64,000 nt of DNA from Ruminococcus sp. (lineage in GTDB: Bacteria > Bacillota > Clostridia > Oscillospirales > Ruminococcaceae), in assembly GCA_015066745.1 (NCBI GenBank), contig SVNW01000004.1, positions 20,885 through 84,884 on the forward strand, given 5' to 3'. Numbering within the stretch: the stretch's first letter is position 1; each line of letters starts with the position of its first letter. This document shows, piece after piece, positions 20,486 through 28,806 of this stretch. Made by a program: the position numbers and the translations under genes. A model generated the notes under the pieces. It ran no database searches, was not told the origin of the DNA, and worked only from the letters and a program-made list of their open reading frames with translations.

Positions 20486-21682
20486 ATGCTTACACTTGAT
20501 AAAGTTTACCATGCAGGATATGTGTTAAAAAATGTTATCAGAAGAACCGACCTTATCCATGCACCTAAAATAAATACAGAAAGTGAGGTTTATCTTAAAA
20601 CTGAAAACCTCCAGATAACAGGTTCTTTTAAAGTAAGAGGCGCTTACTATAAAATTTCACAGCTTAGTCCCGAAGAAAAGGAAAAGGGCGTTATCGCCTG
20701 CTCCGCCGGAAATCATGCTCAGGGTGTTGCTCTCGCTGCTACCGCTAACGGCATAAAATCATTGATTTGTCTGCCTGATGGTGCACCTATCTCCAAGGTT
20801 GAGGCAACAAAGAGCTACGGAGCTGACGTATGCCTTGTAAAGGGAGTTTACGACGATGCTTACAACATGGCTTTAAAACTCAAAGAAGAAATGGGATATA
20901 CATTTATTCATCCTTTTGATGATGAAAACGTAATAGCAGGTCAGGGTACTATCGGTCTTGAACTCCTTGATCAGCTTCCTGATGTTGATGCTGTTATAGT
21001 GCCGATCGGCGGTGGCGGACTCATCTCAGGTGTTGCTTTTGCTTTGAAGTGTTTAAAACCTGAAATCAAAGTTTACGGTGTTCAGGCAAGCGGTGCTCCA
21101 AGCATGGTTGCATCTGTAGAAAGCGGAAAAATCGAATGCCTTGACTCTGTATCAACTATAGCTGATGGTATCAAAGTAAAAGAACCGGGCGTAAATACTT
21201 TTGAAATGTGCCAGAAATATGTTGATCAGATAGTTACTGTAACTGATGATGAAATTTCCTCTGCTATACTTACTCTTATCGAACAGCAGAAACTTATCGC
21301 CGAAGGTGCAGGTGCAGTTGCAGTTGCTGCCGCAATGTTCAACAAAGTACCGATCAAAGGAAAGAAAACAGTATGTATCGTATCGGGCGGAAATATAGAT
21401 GTTACTATTCTTTCAAGAGTTATCAAGAGAGGTCTCCTCAAATCAGGACGCTCAGATTCAATAAATATCGAACTTATAGACAAACCGGGTCAGCTTAAGG
21501 ACGTTTCAAGAATCATTGCTGATCTCGGCGGAAACGTAATAGCTATTCACCATGAAAGAGCTAACGAAGGTTCCGATATCATTGGCTGTTATCTTAGAAT
21601 CGTTCTTGAAACTAAGGACTTTGAACACAAAATGGCTATAAGAAATGCTCTCGTAGCAGAAGGTTTCAAAATAGTTGAATAA
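20486..21682 (+). CDS. ilvA: Threonine dehydratase with C-terminal ACT domain
   Basis: LKTENLQITGSFKVRGAYYKI (PLP Lys), CSAGNHAQGVALAA, IGGGGLISG. Confidence 0.93.
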   Translation: MLTLDKVYHAGYVLKNVIRRTDLIHAPKINTESEVYLKTENLQITGSFKVRGAYYKISQLSPEEKEKGVIACSAGNHAQGVALAATANGIKSLICLPDGAPISKVEATKSYGADVCLVKGVYDDAYNMALKLKEEMGYTFIHPFDDENVIAGQGTIGLELLDQLPDVDAVIVPIGGGGLISGVAFALKCLKPEIKVYGVQASGAPSMVASVESGKIECLDSVSTIADGIKVKEPGVNTFEMCQKYVDQIVTVTDDEISSAILTLIEQQKLIAEGAGAVAVAAAMFNKVPIKGKKTVCIVSGGNIDVTILSRVIKRGLLKSGRSDSINIELIDKPGQLKDVSRIIADLGGNVIAIHHERANEGSDIIGCYLRIVLETKDFEHKMAIRNALVAEGFKIVE

Positions 21683-21699
21683 TAACGGAGGAATAAATT

Positions 21700-22077
21700 A
21701 TGTCAAAAACAATTTACACATCAAACGCTCCCGAAGCTCTCGGACCATATTCACAGGCTATTGTTACAGGAAATCTCGTATTTACATCAGGTCAGATCGC
21801 TATCAATCCTGCAACTAACACTGTTGAAGCAACAGACATCGAAGGTCAGACTACTCAGGTAATGAAAAACCTCGGTGAAGTTTTAAAAGAAGCCGGTTCT
21901 TCTTTTGATAAGGCTGTAAAGACAACATGTTTCCTTAAAAATATGTCAGACTTTGCTGCTTTCAATAAGGTTTACGGAGAATACTTCACATCCAAGCCGG
22001 CTAGAAGCTGTGTAGCTGTTAAGGAACTTCCTAAGGATGTTCTTGTTGAAGTTGAAGTTATTGCTGAAATAGGTTAA
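21700..22077 (+). CDS. ridA: RidA family reactive intermediate deaminase
   Basis: APEALGPYSQAIVTGNLVFTSGQIAINP, YFTSKPARSCVAVKELPKDVLVEVEVIA. Confidence 0.95.
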   Translation: MSKTIYTSNAPEALGPYSQAIVTGNLVFTSGQIAINPATNTVEATDIEGQTTQVMKNLGEVLKEAGSSFDKAVKTTCFLKNMSDFAAFNKVYGEYFTSKPARSCVAVKELPKDVLVEVEVIAEIG

Positions 22078-22099
22078 TGGGATATATTTTGTAAAATAT

Positions 22100-22138
22100 A
22101 AAAACGACAACAGATTTATGGTCTGTTGTCGTTTTTTG
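22100..22138 (+). terminator. Rho-independent terminator after ridA
   Basis: AAAACGACAACAGA-TTTATGG-TCTGTTGTCGTTTTTT. Confidence 0.85.
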
Positions 22139-22145
22139 GTATACA

Positions 22146-22233
22146 CCCTACATAATCCACTTTTTCATCAAAGCAAAATCCATTACATTTATTTTTCCGT
22201 CTCCGCTTATATCTGCCTGTGATTTATCCTTTA
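22146..22233 (-). repeat. Orphan 3' dockerin fragment, direct repeat of 25973-26060
   Basis: 88 bp, 1 mismatch by eye (22154 vs 25981); encodes KDKSQADISGDGKINVMDFALMKKWIM*. Confidence 0.9.
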
Positions 22234-22245
22234 AATACATCTTTA

Positions 22246-23325
22246 TCATAATTCATCAATTAACTTTGAAAGGAACTCCTTAAGTCTTGCCAAATCACAA
22301 AGGGTTAATTTACCATCTTTATCCACATCGGCAAACTGCTGGTGGTACTCCGGAATTGTTGCATCGCCTAAGAGATACAATGACAATTCTGTCAGATCAG
22401 TAAGATCTACAACTAAATCATAATTCAGATCCCCAAGAATATGAGCTCCGATTGGTTGAACAAACGGAGGACGGGTAACAGCAGGACCAACAACCGAAGG
22501 CGCTTCATCTATTAAGCCCACTCCTGTAACAGATTCAAGTTCACATACTTTAACAAGCTGTTCTTCTGATATTGTCGTATATACATATAAAAGTGAATTT
22601 CCTTTATCGTAATCAACTTTTTCAAAAGAATATATATTCAGAGGAGAAAATGTTTCAATAACATAATACTTGCATTCAGATTCTGACATTTCCTTAGTTG
22701 ATAAGCTAAGAGTGATAACTACTCTAAATTTATCTTTTTCTTCTCTTATCGAAGTAATCAGAGCCTGATTTGTTATTTTACCATTGTATTTTACAGCTTC
22801 TTCTCCTGTGGATACAGTTACATAACACTTAGTTAATTTTTCTGCCGACTTAATCTGTTCATATGTCAGTAAAGCTTTTATATTATATCTTAAGCCGGAC
22901 GGTACTATCTCAGCATCACTTCTTTCGATACCTATCTCCGAAACTATTCTGTCAAGTTCTTCATTAATCTTTAAAGAACGATATTCCAGACGTTTGGCTT
23001 CAATATCAGGGTCGAATATTTTACCGGTTTCATTTATCTGATAATTTAATGTTCTGACAATACTTTTGGCTTCTTCCTGAGTTTTTCCTTCTTCAATGAG
23101 TTCTCCCTCATATTTATCTAAAAATTTTACATTAAAATCATCAATCAACATTACAGAAACCAACCATGGAGTTTTCTGTATTTCCGACTGATTTTCCACA
23201 CTCTCAGAAATTGCAACAGAATCTGAAAGTTGAAATTCTGTTTCGTTAGCATATACCGAAATTATATTTGCTGATAGAATTGAAATACTCATCAGACCTG
23301 CAAATAAAGATATAGTTTTTTTCAT
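22246..23325 (-). CDS. Secreted dockerin-containing protein of unknown function
   Basis: Signal peptide MKKTISLFAGLMSISILSANIISVYA; C-terminal GDLNYDLVVDLTDLTELSLYLLG...ADVDKDGKLTLCDLARLKEFL; start 23325 has SD GGAG. Confidence 0.8.
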   Translation of the reverse strand: MKKTISLFAGLMSISILSANIISVYANETEFQLSDSVAISESVENQSEIQKTPWLVSVMLIDDFNVKFLDKYEGELIEEGKTQEEAKSIVRTLNYQINETGKIFDPDIEAKRLEYRSLKINEELDRIVSEIGIERSDAEIVPSGLRYNIKALLTYEQIKSAEKLTKCYVTVSTGEEAVKYNGKITNQALITSIREEKDKFRVVITLSLSTKEMSESECKYYVIETFSPLNIYSFEKVDYDKGNSLLYVYTTISEEQLVKVCELESVTGVGLIDEAPSVVGPAVTRPPFVQPIGAHILGDLNYDLVVDLTDLTELSLYLLGDATIPEYHQQFADVDKDGKLTLCDLARLKEFLSKLIDEL

Positions 23326-23411
23326 AAAAATCACACTCCTGATTTTCTTCGATTTTAAATAAAATTTTAGAGCACCTGTTTATTTTACCAAATTCTTTAT
23401 CACGTCCTTTT

Positions 23412-24851
23412 TTACTGATATTTTGCAAGAATATCTCTTATTTTATCACCTTTCTCTTTACCAATAATGAATGCATATTCTTTTGTACCATACCTAATTA
23501 CAACTATATTTTTTTCAGTGAGTTTTATCGTGATACGGATATCAGAAATATATTCATAATCAACCCAAAATACATCATTGTTCCCTGTTTTAGAATACGA
23601 AGAAGTACCTAATGCCATATCATCCGGATCACTTAATATAACAGAAATTTCTTTTTCATCAGCATCTGATAAAGTATATTTTTCAGACACTATTTTCAGT
23701 TTATTTATACCGGAATCATTCATAAACTGTTTAAGAGAAGCTGTCTGATAATTTCGATTCATATATGCAACATAGTAATCAACATTTTCAAAATACATAA
23801 TTCTCATAACTTCTGAAGAAATGCTTTTAAATGAATATTCATCAAGTAAATATTCAGAATCCATAGGACCTGAAAATTTAGTTTTCTGAATAAATTCACT
23901 TACCTGATCTTTTGAAACTATTCCAATCCTGTTCAAAATTTTATTATCTTCATACGTCAAAAAGGCAGGAAATGAATATAAGGTAATGTTACCGGACGTA
24001 ACAGTGGAAATAAAAGTGGAAGTTTCTATTGGTATCGTTTCGGTACTATTTATAGTAGTATTAGCAGGCTTGACAATGGAAGGGATATATGTCGCCGAAG
24101 TATCAGACGGAACAGTTGATATAAAAGGAGAAGTTTCAATTGGTATAGTATCAGTATTATTTGTAGTATCATCAGTAGGCTTGACAGTAGAGGGGATATA
24201 TGTCGCCGGTGTATCAGACGGAACAGTTGATATAAAAGGAGAAGTTTCAATTGGTATAGTATCAGTACTATTTATAGTATCGTCAGCAGGCTTGACAGTA
24301 GAGGGGATATATGTCGCCGAAGTATCAGACGGAACAGTTGTGTTTTCCGATTCAGAATAGCTGACATCTGTCTCTGTTGGTAACTGACTGCTTTCTTCAG
24401 GTGATTGCTGTGTAGTTATCGTATATGTATTTATTATATCTGTTTTCTTTATCAATGTTTCATCTGATTCTACAGGTGGATTTGTTGTATCATCTTTACT
24501 TTCATTTGTAATTTTGCTTTCAGAGATATCTGTTTTTTCAACCGATGATAGACTTTCGCTTTCCGATATGCTTACCTCTGAGTCAGTTTTATAACAAGTA
24601 ATTGTTTCTTCTGTTTCAGATTTTTTTGTAACTGATGTAACAACATAAATACTCTTTTTTTCAAGATGATGTTTATTATTAAAAAATGTAAAACAATTAA
24701 CAACAATACACATAGCAACCACAGCAACTGATACTGATGAAAGAATATGTATCAATTTTCTGGTATTGTAATCAGGATTAAACTGTTCTGCTTCAGCTAT
24801 GTATTTATCATCTATTTTTCCAATAGCCTCCTGAAGTTGCTCTGCATTCAT
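23412..24851 (-). CDS. Probable transmembrane anti-sigma factor with Ser/Thr/Pro-rich repeat linker
   Basis: Immediately downstream of ECF sigma gene; N-terminal cytosolic segment, one TM (LIHILSSVSVAVVAMCIVVNCFTFF), repeat-rich extracellular region. Confidence 0.65.
   Translation of the reverse strand: MNAEQLQEAIGKIDDKYIAEAEQFNPDYNTRKLIHILSSVSVAVVAMCIVVNCFTFFNNKHHLEKKSIYVVTSVTKKSETEETITCYKTDSEVSISESESLSSVEKTDISESKITNESKDDTTNPPVESDETLIKKTDIINTYTITTQQSPEESSQLPTETDVSYSESENTTVPSDTSATYIPSTVKPADDTINSTDTIPIETSPFISTVPSDTPATYIPSTVKPTDDTTNNTDTIPIETSPFISTVPSDTSATYIPSIVKPANTTINSTETIPIETSTFISTVTSGNITLYSFPAFLTYEDNKILNRIGIVSKDQVSEFIQKTKFSGPMDSEYLLDEYSFKSISSEVMRIMYFENVDYYVAYMNRNYQTASLKQFMNDSGINKLKIVSEKYTLSDADEKEISVILSDPDDMALGTSSYSKTGNNDVFWVDYEYISDIRITIKLTEKNIVVIRYGTKEYAFIIGKEKGDKIRDILAKYQ
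23990..24345. repeat. Three tandem 111-bp coding repeats (37 aa)
   Basis: TATCAGACGG recurs at 24101, 24212 and 24323, exactly 111 bp apart; protein unit VPSDTxATYIPSTVKPxDDTxNxTDTIPIETSPFIST. Confidence 0.9.
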
Positions 24852-25411
24852 TATACTCCCACCCTTTTTTTAAGATAATCTTTCAACTGCTTTCTGACTC
24901 TTGAAAGCACAACTCTTATATTTTCTTCACTCATCGAACATTGCTTTGAAATATCAGGGATACTGTCAAAGTACCAGTATCTTCGAATAAAAATATAACG
25001 CTTTTCTTTATTTAATATTCCAAGAAACTCATTAAGAGCTACTACGACTTCTGACTCATCAAATTTTTCTTCTGTATTATTTTTGCCGTCCACACATTCT
25101 CCAAGTTCTTCAAGCGAAAAACTAAGATCTTTTTTTCTTTTTTTACTTTTTAGAATCCTGTATTTATTAAGTGAGTGATTTCTTATAATCTTAAATAAGA
25201 ATGAAGAAAGAAAACTTGGTCTTTCCGGAGGCATCAGATTCCATGCAGTCAGATAAGTATCATTCAGGCACTCTTCTGAATCCTGAATATCATTTAAAAT
25301 AGAATTAGCAATATACAGACACCGGTTTCTGTATTTTTTATCTGTTTCTGATATCGCATTTTCTGAACGTGCCCAGAAAAGATCAATTATCTTTTCATCT
25401 TCCATAACCAT
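24851..25411 (-). CDS. ECF-type RNA polymerase sigma factor
   Basis: DSEECLNDTYLTAWNLMPPERPSFLSSFLFKIIRNHSLN (region 2) and SIPDISKQCSMSEENIRVVLSRVRKQLKDYL (region 4). Confidence 0.88.
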   Translation of the reverse strand: MVMEDEKIIDLFWARSENAISETDKKYRNRCLYIANSILNDIQDSEECLNDTYLTAWNLMPPERPSFLSSFLFKIIRNHSLNKYRILKSKKRKKDLSFSLEELGECVDGKNNTEEKFDESEVVVALNEFLGILNKEKRYIFIRRYWYFDSIPDISKQCSMSEENIRVVLSRVRKQLKDYLKKRVGV

Positions 25412-25633
25412 TCAACTCCTTTATTCAAGCTTATATATATAGTGTAAAGTTAGCTTCAATTGTTACAGCTTGGCAAGCAATTTTGTTATAAATCACAAAT
25501 ATCTCAAAATATTTTATTTATTATAACTATTTATTATCAAAAATAAGCAGACGCACACACATCTGCTTATCATTACATCAAAATTTGTATTGTATTTAAC
25601 ATTTTAAATTAATGTATCATTTATTCTGGCACA

Positions 25634-25945
25634 TTAATTATCCTCTGTGCTTTCCAATGACTTATTATACTTGCTTATAAGCTCTTCCATTCCGCTATCA
25701 CTAAGCCCACTGCACTTTTGAATTATGTCCAACGATACTCCACTTTCCAGCATTTTGAGAGCCATTTCAATAGTCTTTTCAATCTTTCCCTCTTCTTTGC
25801 TCTTAGCACCTATTTTTTACCATATTCCTCTAAAGCGAGTTTCTGCATTCGTTCCATTGCATCATACACATCGAAAAATTCCACAGTTTCTGTCTGTACC
25901 TGATCCATAATTGCACCTACTTTCTCCATATTTGTTTTACCTTTT
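25634..25945 (-). pseudogene. Remnant of Rpn/PD-(D/E)XK nuclease family putative transposase, C-terminal part, frameshifted
   Basis: Minus-strand reading: NMMIKGKTNMEKVGAIMDQVQTETVEFFDVYDAMERMQKLALEEYGKK then frameshift to KIGAKSKEEGKIEKTIEMALKMLESGVSLDIIQKCSGLSDSGMEELISKYNKS. Confidence 0.7.
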
Positions 25946-25974
25946 ATCATCATATTACGTTTTTGCTCTCTCCC

Positions 25975-27609
25975 CTACATGATCCACTTTTTCATCAAAG
26001 CAAAATCCATTACATTTATTTTTCCGTCTCCGCTTATATCTGCCTGTGATTTATCCTTTAGTGACTCTTTTTCTGATAAAAGTAAGTATCTTTTCAAGAT
26101 GATCAGATCATGTATATCTGCTTTAGCATCTGCATTTACATCTCCTACGATTTCAGGCACGCCTGGTATTGGGATAAGGGTGAATATTTCTGTGTATGTG
26201 TGAATGGGGTTATATACGTGAACGTCGTATTCGTAGGTAACTGCCTTTGTAGTATCGGTTACTGTAATGATGCTTCCGTCAACTTCGGCATTTGTCCAGT
26301 TTCTTGTTCGGCTCATGTCAAAGTCTTCTGATATATTTTTCATATCAAATCGTCTGCCAAACAGAGAAATTTCACGGAAAATACCATCGGCGTTCATATT
26401 TCTGAGATTTTCCTTATCTGAAAAATCGATGTGCAAAATATTTGTTTTTGAAATTCCTATAAAATTTATTAACGGACAATCGCTCATATCTAAATCAGTC
26501 AGTTTATTTGCTCCGATATTAAAATCGACTAATTTTATACATCCGCTCAAATCAATTTCTTTGAGTTCGTTTCCAAAACAGTTAAGTTTCTGCAATGTTG
26601 AAACTCCGTTTACATACAGTTTTTTCAGTTTATTTTTTGCACAATGCAGTTCAAGAATAGATTTGCAGTTTCTGATATCCAGTTCTTCTATACAGTTATT
26701 TTCACAGTAAACTTTTATAAGCTTGTCGTTGCCTGAAAACACAATATTTTCGATTTTATTTTCATTGCAATAGGCTCTGTACATATTTGAGCAACCGCTC
26801 AGATCAAGAGTTTTTATCTGATTTTTTTCACAATTAAACTCTATAAGCTGATCACATCCCGCCAACTCAAAAGTTTCAAGAAGATTTTGCTCACAATTTA
26901 CCATACGCATTTTCTTGCTGTTTCTGACATCAAGTGATGTGAGTTTATTCTCCTTGCAGTACAATTCTTCGAGATTTACGCAATTACTTGTATCTAACTG
27001 TGTAAGTGCATTTTTTTCACAATTTAACTCTATCAATTTATTGCAATTGCTGATGTTAAGGTTTACAAGATTATTTGAGCGACAATTTAAATCAATAAGT
27101 AACGGATTGTTGCTAAGATCAAGTTCTGTCAATAAGTTTGAGGCGCATGACATTATATAAAGGTCTGTATTTTTGCTCAGGTCTATCTCTTTTATTTTGT
27201 TTCTGCCAAATCTGAAATAAGCCAGATTTTTATTGTGACTTACATCTAATTCTGTTATAAGGTTATTTTCGCAATCAAGAGTTTCAAGTTTGGGAAAATG
27301 CTCTATTCCAATAACATTTGTCACTCCTGTTCCCTTTACTTCAATAGCAGTGATCTCCACTATCTCCTCGCCTGTAAGAATATCATCATCTGTTTTATCA
27401 AAATTTTCATCTATGTATTTTCTGAAAATGCTATCTGGAAAATTTATTCCGTTTATCTCTACAGGACTGTATATTTCATTATAGTTCACGTCTTCTTCAA
27501 ATTCATATGCAGAAGCTGTATAATTTGAAATATTACTAAAAGAAGATAACATAATAAGACAGGAAACTATTTTTATTTTCAGATTTTTTATTCTCATAAA
27601 TTTTTTCAC
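25975..27609 (-). CDS. Secreted leucine-rich-repeat dockerin protein
   Basis: 21-residue repeats LxCxxNxLxxLDxSxCxxL; C-terminal dockerin GDVNADAKADIHDLIILKRYLL...ADISGDGKINVMDFALMKKWIM; likely GTG start VKKFMRIKNL after SD AAAGGAAAG. Confidence 0.85.
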   Translation of the reverse strand: MKKFMRIKNLKIKIVSCLIMLSSFSNISNYTASAYEFEEDVNYNEIYSPVEINGINFPDSIFRKYIDENFDKTDDDILTGEEIVEITAIEVKGTGVTNVIGIEHFPKLETLDCENNLITELDVSHNKNLAYFRFGRNKIKEIDLSKNTDLYIMSCASNLLTELDLSNNPLLIDLNCRSNNLVNLNISNCNKLIELNCEKNALTQLDTSNCVNLEELYCKENKLTSLDVRNSKKMRMVNCEQNLLETFELAGCDQLIEFNCEKNQIKTLDLSGCSNMYRAYCNENKIENIVFSGNDKLIKVYCENNCIEELDIRNCKSILELHCAKNKLKKLYVNGVSTLQKLNCFGNELKEIDLSGCIKLVDFNIGANKLTDLDMSDCPLINFIGISKTNILHIDFSDKENLRNMNADGIFREISLFGRRFDMKNISEDFDMSRTRNWTNAEVDGSIITVTDTTKAVTYEYDVHVYNPIHTYTEIFTLIPIPGVPEIVGDVNADAKADIHDLIILKRYLLLSEKESLKDKSQADISGDGKINVMDFALMKKWIM

Positions 27610-27687
27610 GCTCTTTCCTTTTAAGTATTGCATATATAATTTATGATATATCATTTATATAAATAAATCAAGTGCAAAATTCGCAAA

Positions 27688-27735
27688 AATACAGCACCAC
27701 CGTACCCGAATTGATACGATGATGCTGTATTTTTT
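27688..27735 (-). terminator. Terminator downstream of GH5 gene
   Basis: AAATACAGCACCA...TGATGCTGTATTTTTTT. Confidence 0.65.
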
Positions 27736-28685
27736 TAAATATATTTTAATAACTCCTCACGAATTCCGTCCATTCTTTTATCAGAAAAACCGAAGTTCAT
27801 CTCTTTGTAACTCCACAAACTTCTGCCGATATTATACTTTTCAAATACGGCATTAATAACTTTATACCATCTCAGAGTTTCCTCAGGAGATACGACATCT
27901 ATTACTCCGTATTCGCCACAATATAATACTGTATTATTTTCCTTTGCAGAATCAAGTGCAGATTTGAAAAGTTCTTCAAAGTATTCTTCGTTTATATTGC
28001 TTTCATCAAAGCTATATCTTTCTGACGGGTTTATATCAGGTGTCCAGTGCGCTCCCTGATGTGTAAATTTTAATGGCTCATAACAGTGGAAATTGTATAT
28101 AACCTTGTCATCATAAGGTTTTCCGATATCACAAACTGCAGATACGGCATTGTTGTGATATCCGCCTATAAGAATAAATGTATCAGGAGCTTTTTCCCTT
28201 ATACGTTTTATACACTCGGTCGATATTCTTTTCCATGACTCCATAAAAGCTTTTTCTGTTACTTCATTGAGAAGTTCAAACATGATATGATCATGGTATT
28301 TTCCGTAACGTGATGCAAGTTCAGCCCATATTGAATAGAAAATTTCCTGATATTTTTCATTTACGAAAAATCCGCTTTCTTTTTCTCCAAAATCAAAAGA
28401 AAAACCGGGTGTCTTGTGAAGATCAAGAACTACATTCAGATCATACTTGCGACAAATATCATAGATTTCATCTATCTTTGAAAATCCGTATTCACTGAAG
28501 CTTCCGTCTTCGTTTTGCAATACATTATAATCCAATGGTATACGTACATGGTCAGCGCCCCATGATGCGATTTTAGCTATATCCGGCTCTGTTATAAAAG
28601 TTTCTGTTCTCTGTCTGCTGTAATCACACTGGGAAAGCCAGCCACCGAGATTTATACCTTTATAATAACCTAATTTTTTTAACAT
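27735..28685 (-). CDS. Glycoside hydrolase family 5 protein without signal peptide
   Basis: KGINLGGWLSQ, HVRIPLDYNVL, VVLDLHKTPG, FELLNEV (acid/base), VLYCGEYGVID (nucleophile). Confidence 0.88.
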   Translation of the reverse strand: MLKKLGYYKGINLGGWLSQCDYSRQRTETFITEPDIAKIASWGADHVRIPLDYNVLQNEDGSFSEYGFSKIDEIYDICRKYDLNVVLDLHKTPGFSFDFGEKESGFFVNEKYQEIFYSIWAELASRYGKYHDHIMFELLNEVTEKAFMESWKRISTECIKRIREKAPDTFILIGGYHNNAVSAVCDIGKPYDDKVIYNFHCYEPLKFTHQGAHWTPDINPSERYSFDESNINEEYFEELFKSALDSAKENNTVLYCGEYGVIDVVSPEETLRWYKVINAVFEKYNIGRSLWSYKEMNFGFSDKRMDGIREELLKYI

Positions 28686-28806
28686 GATATTCCACCTTTC
28701 AGGCCAAAAGAAAAATTTGCTTTACATGATTAATATACCACACCGATTAAAAAAATAATATCATTAATATATCTTTTTTATCACATTATTGTTGTGTTTA
28801 TTGTTT

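Noticed and set aside
23986-24360. 124-aa plus-strand ORF with tandem repeats
   Set aside because: Antisense of the 111-bp coding repeats; the minus-strand frame has gene context and a start/stop consistent with the sigma operon
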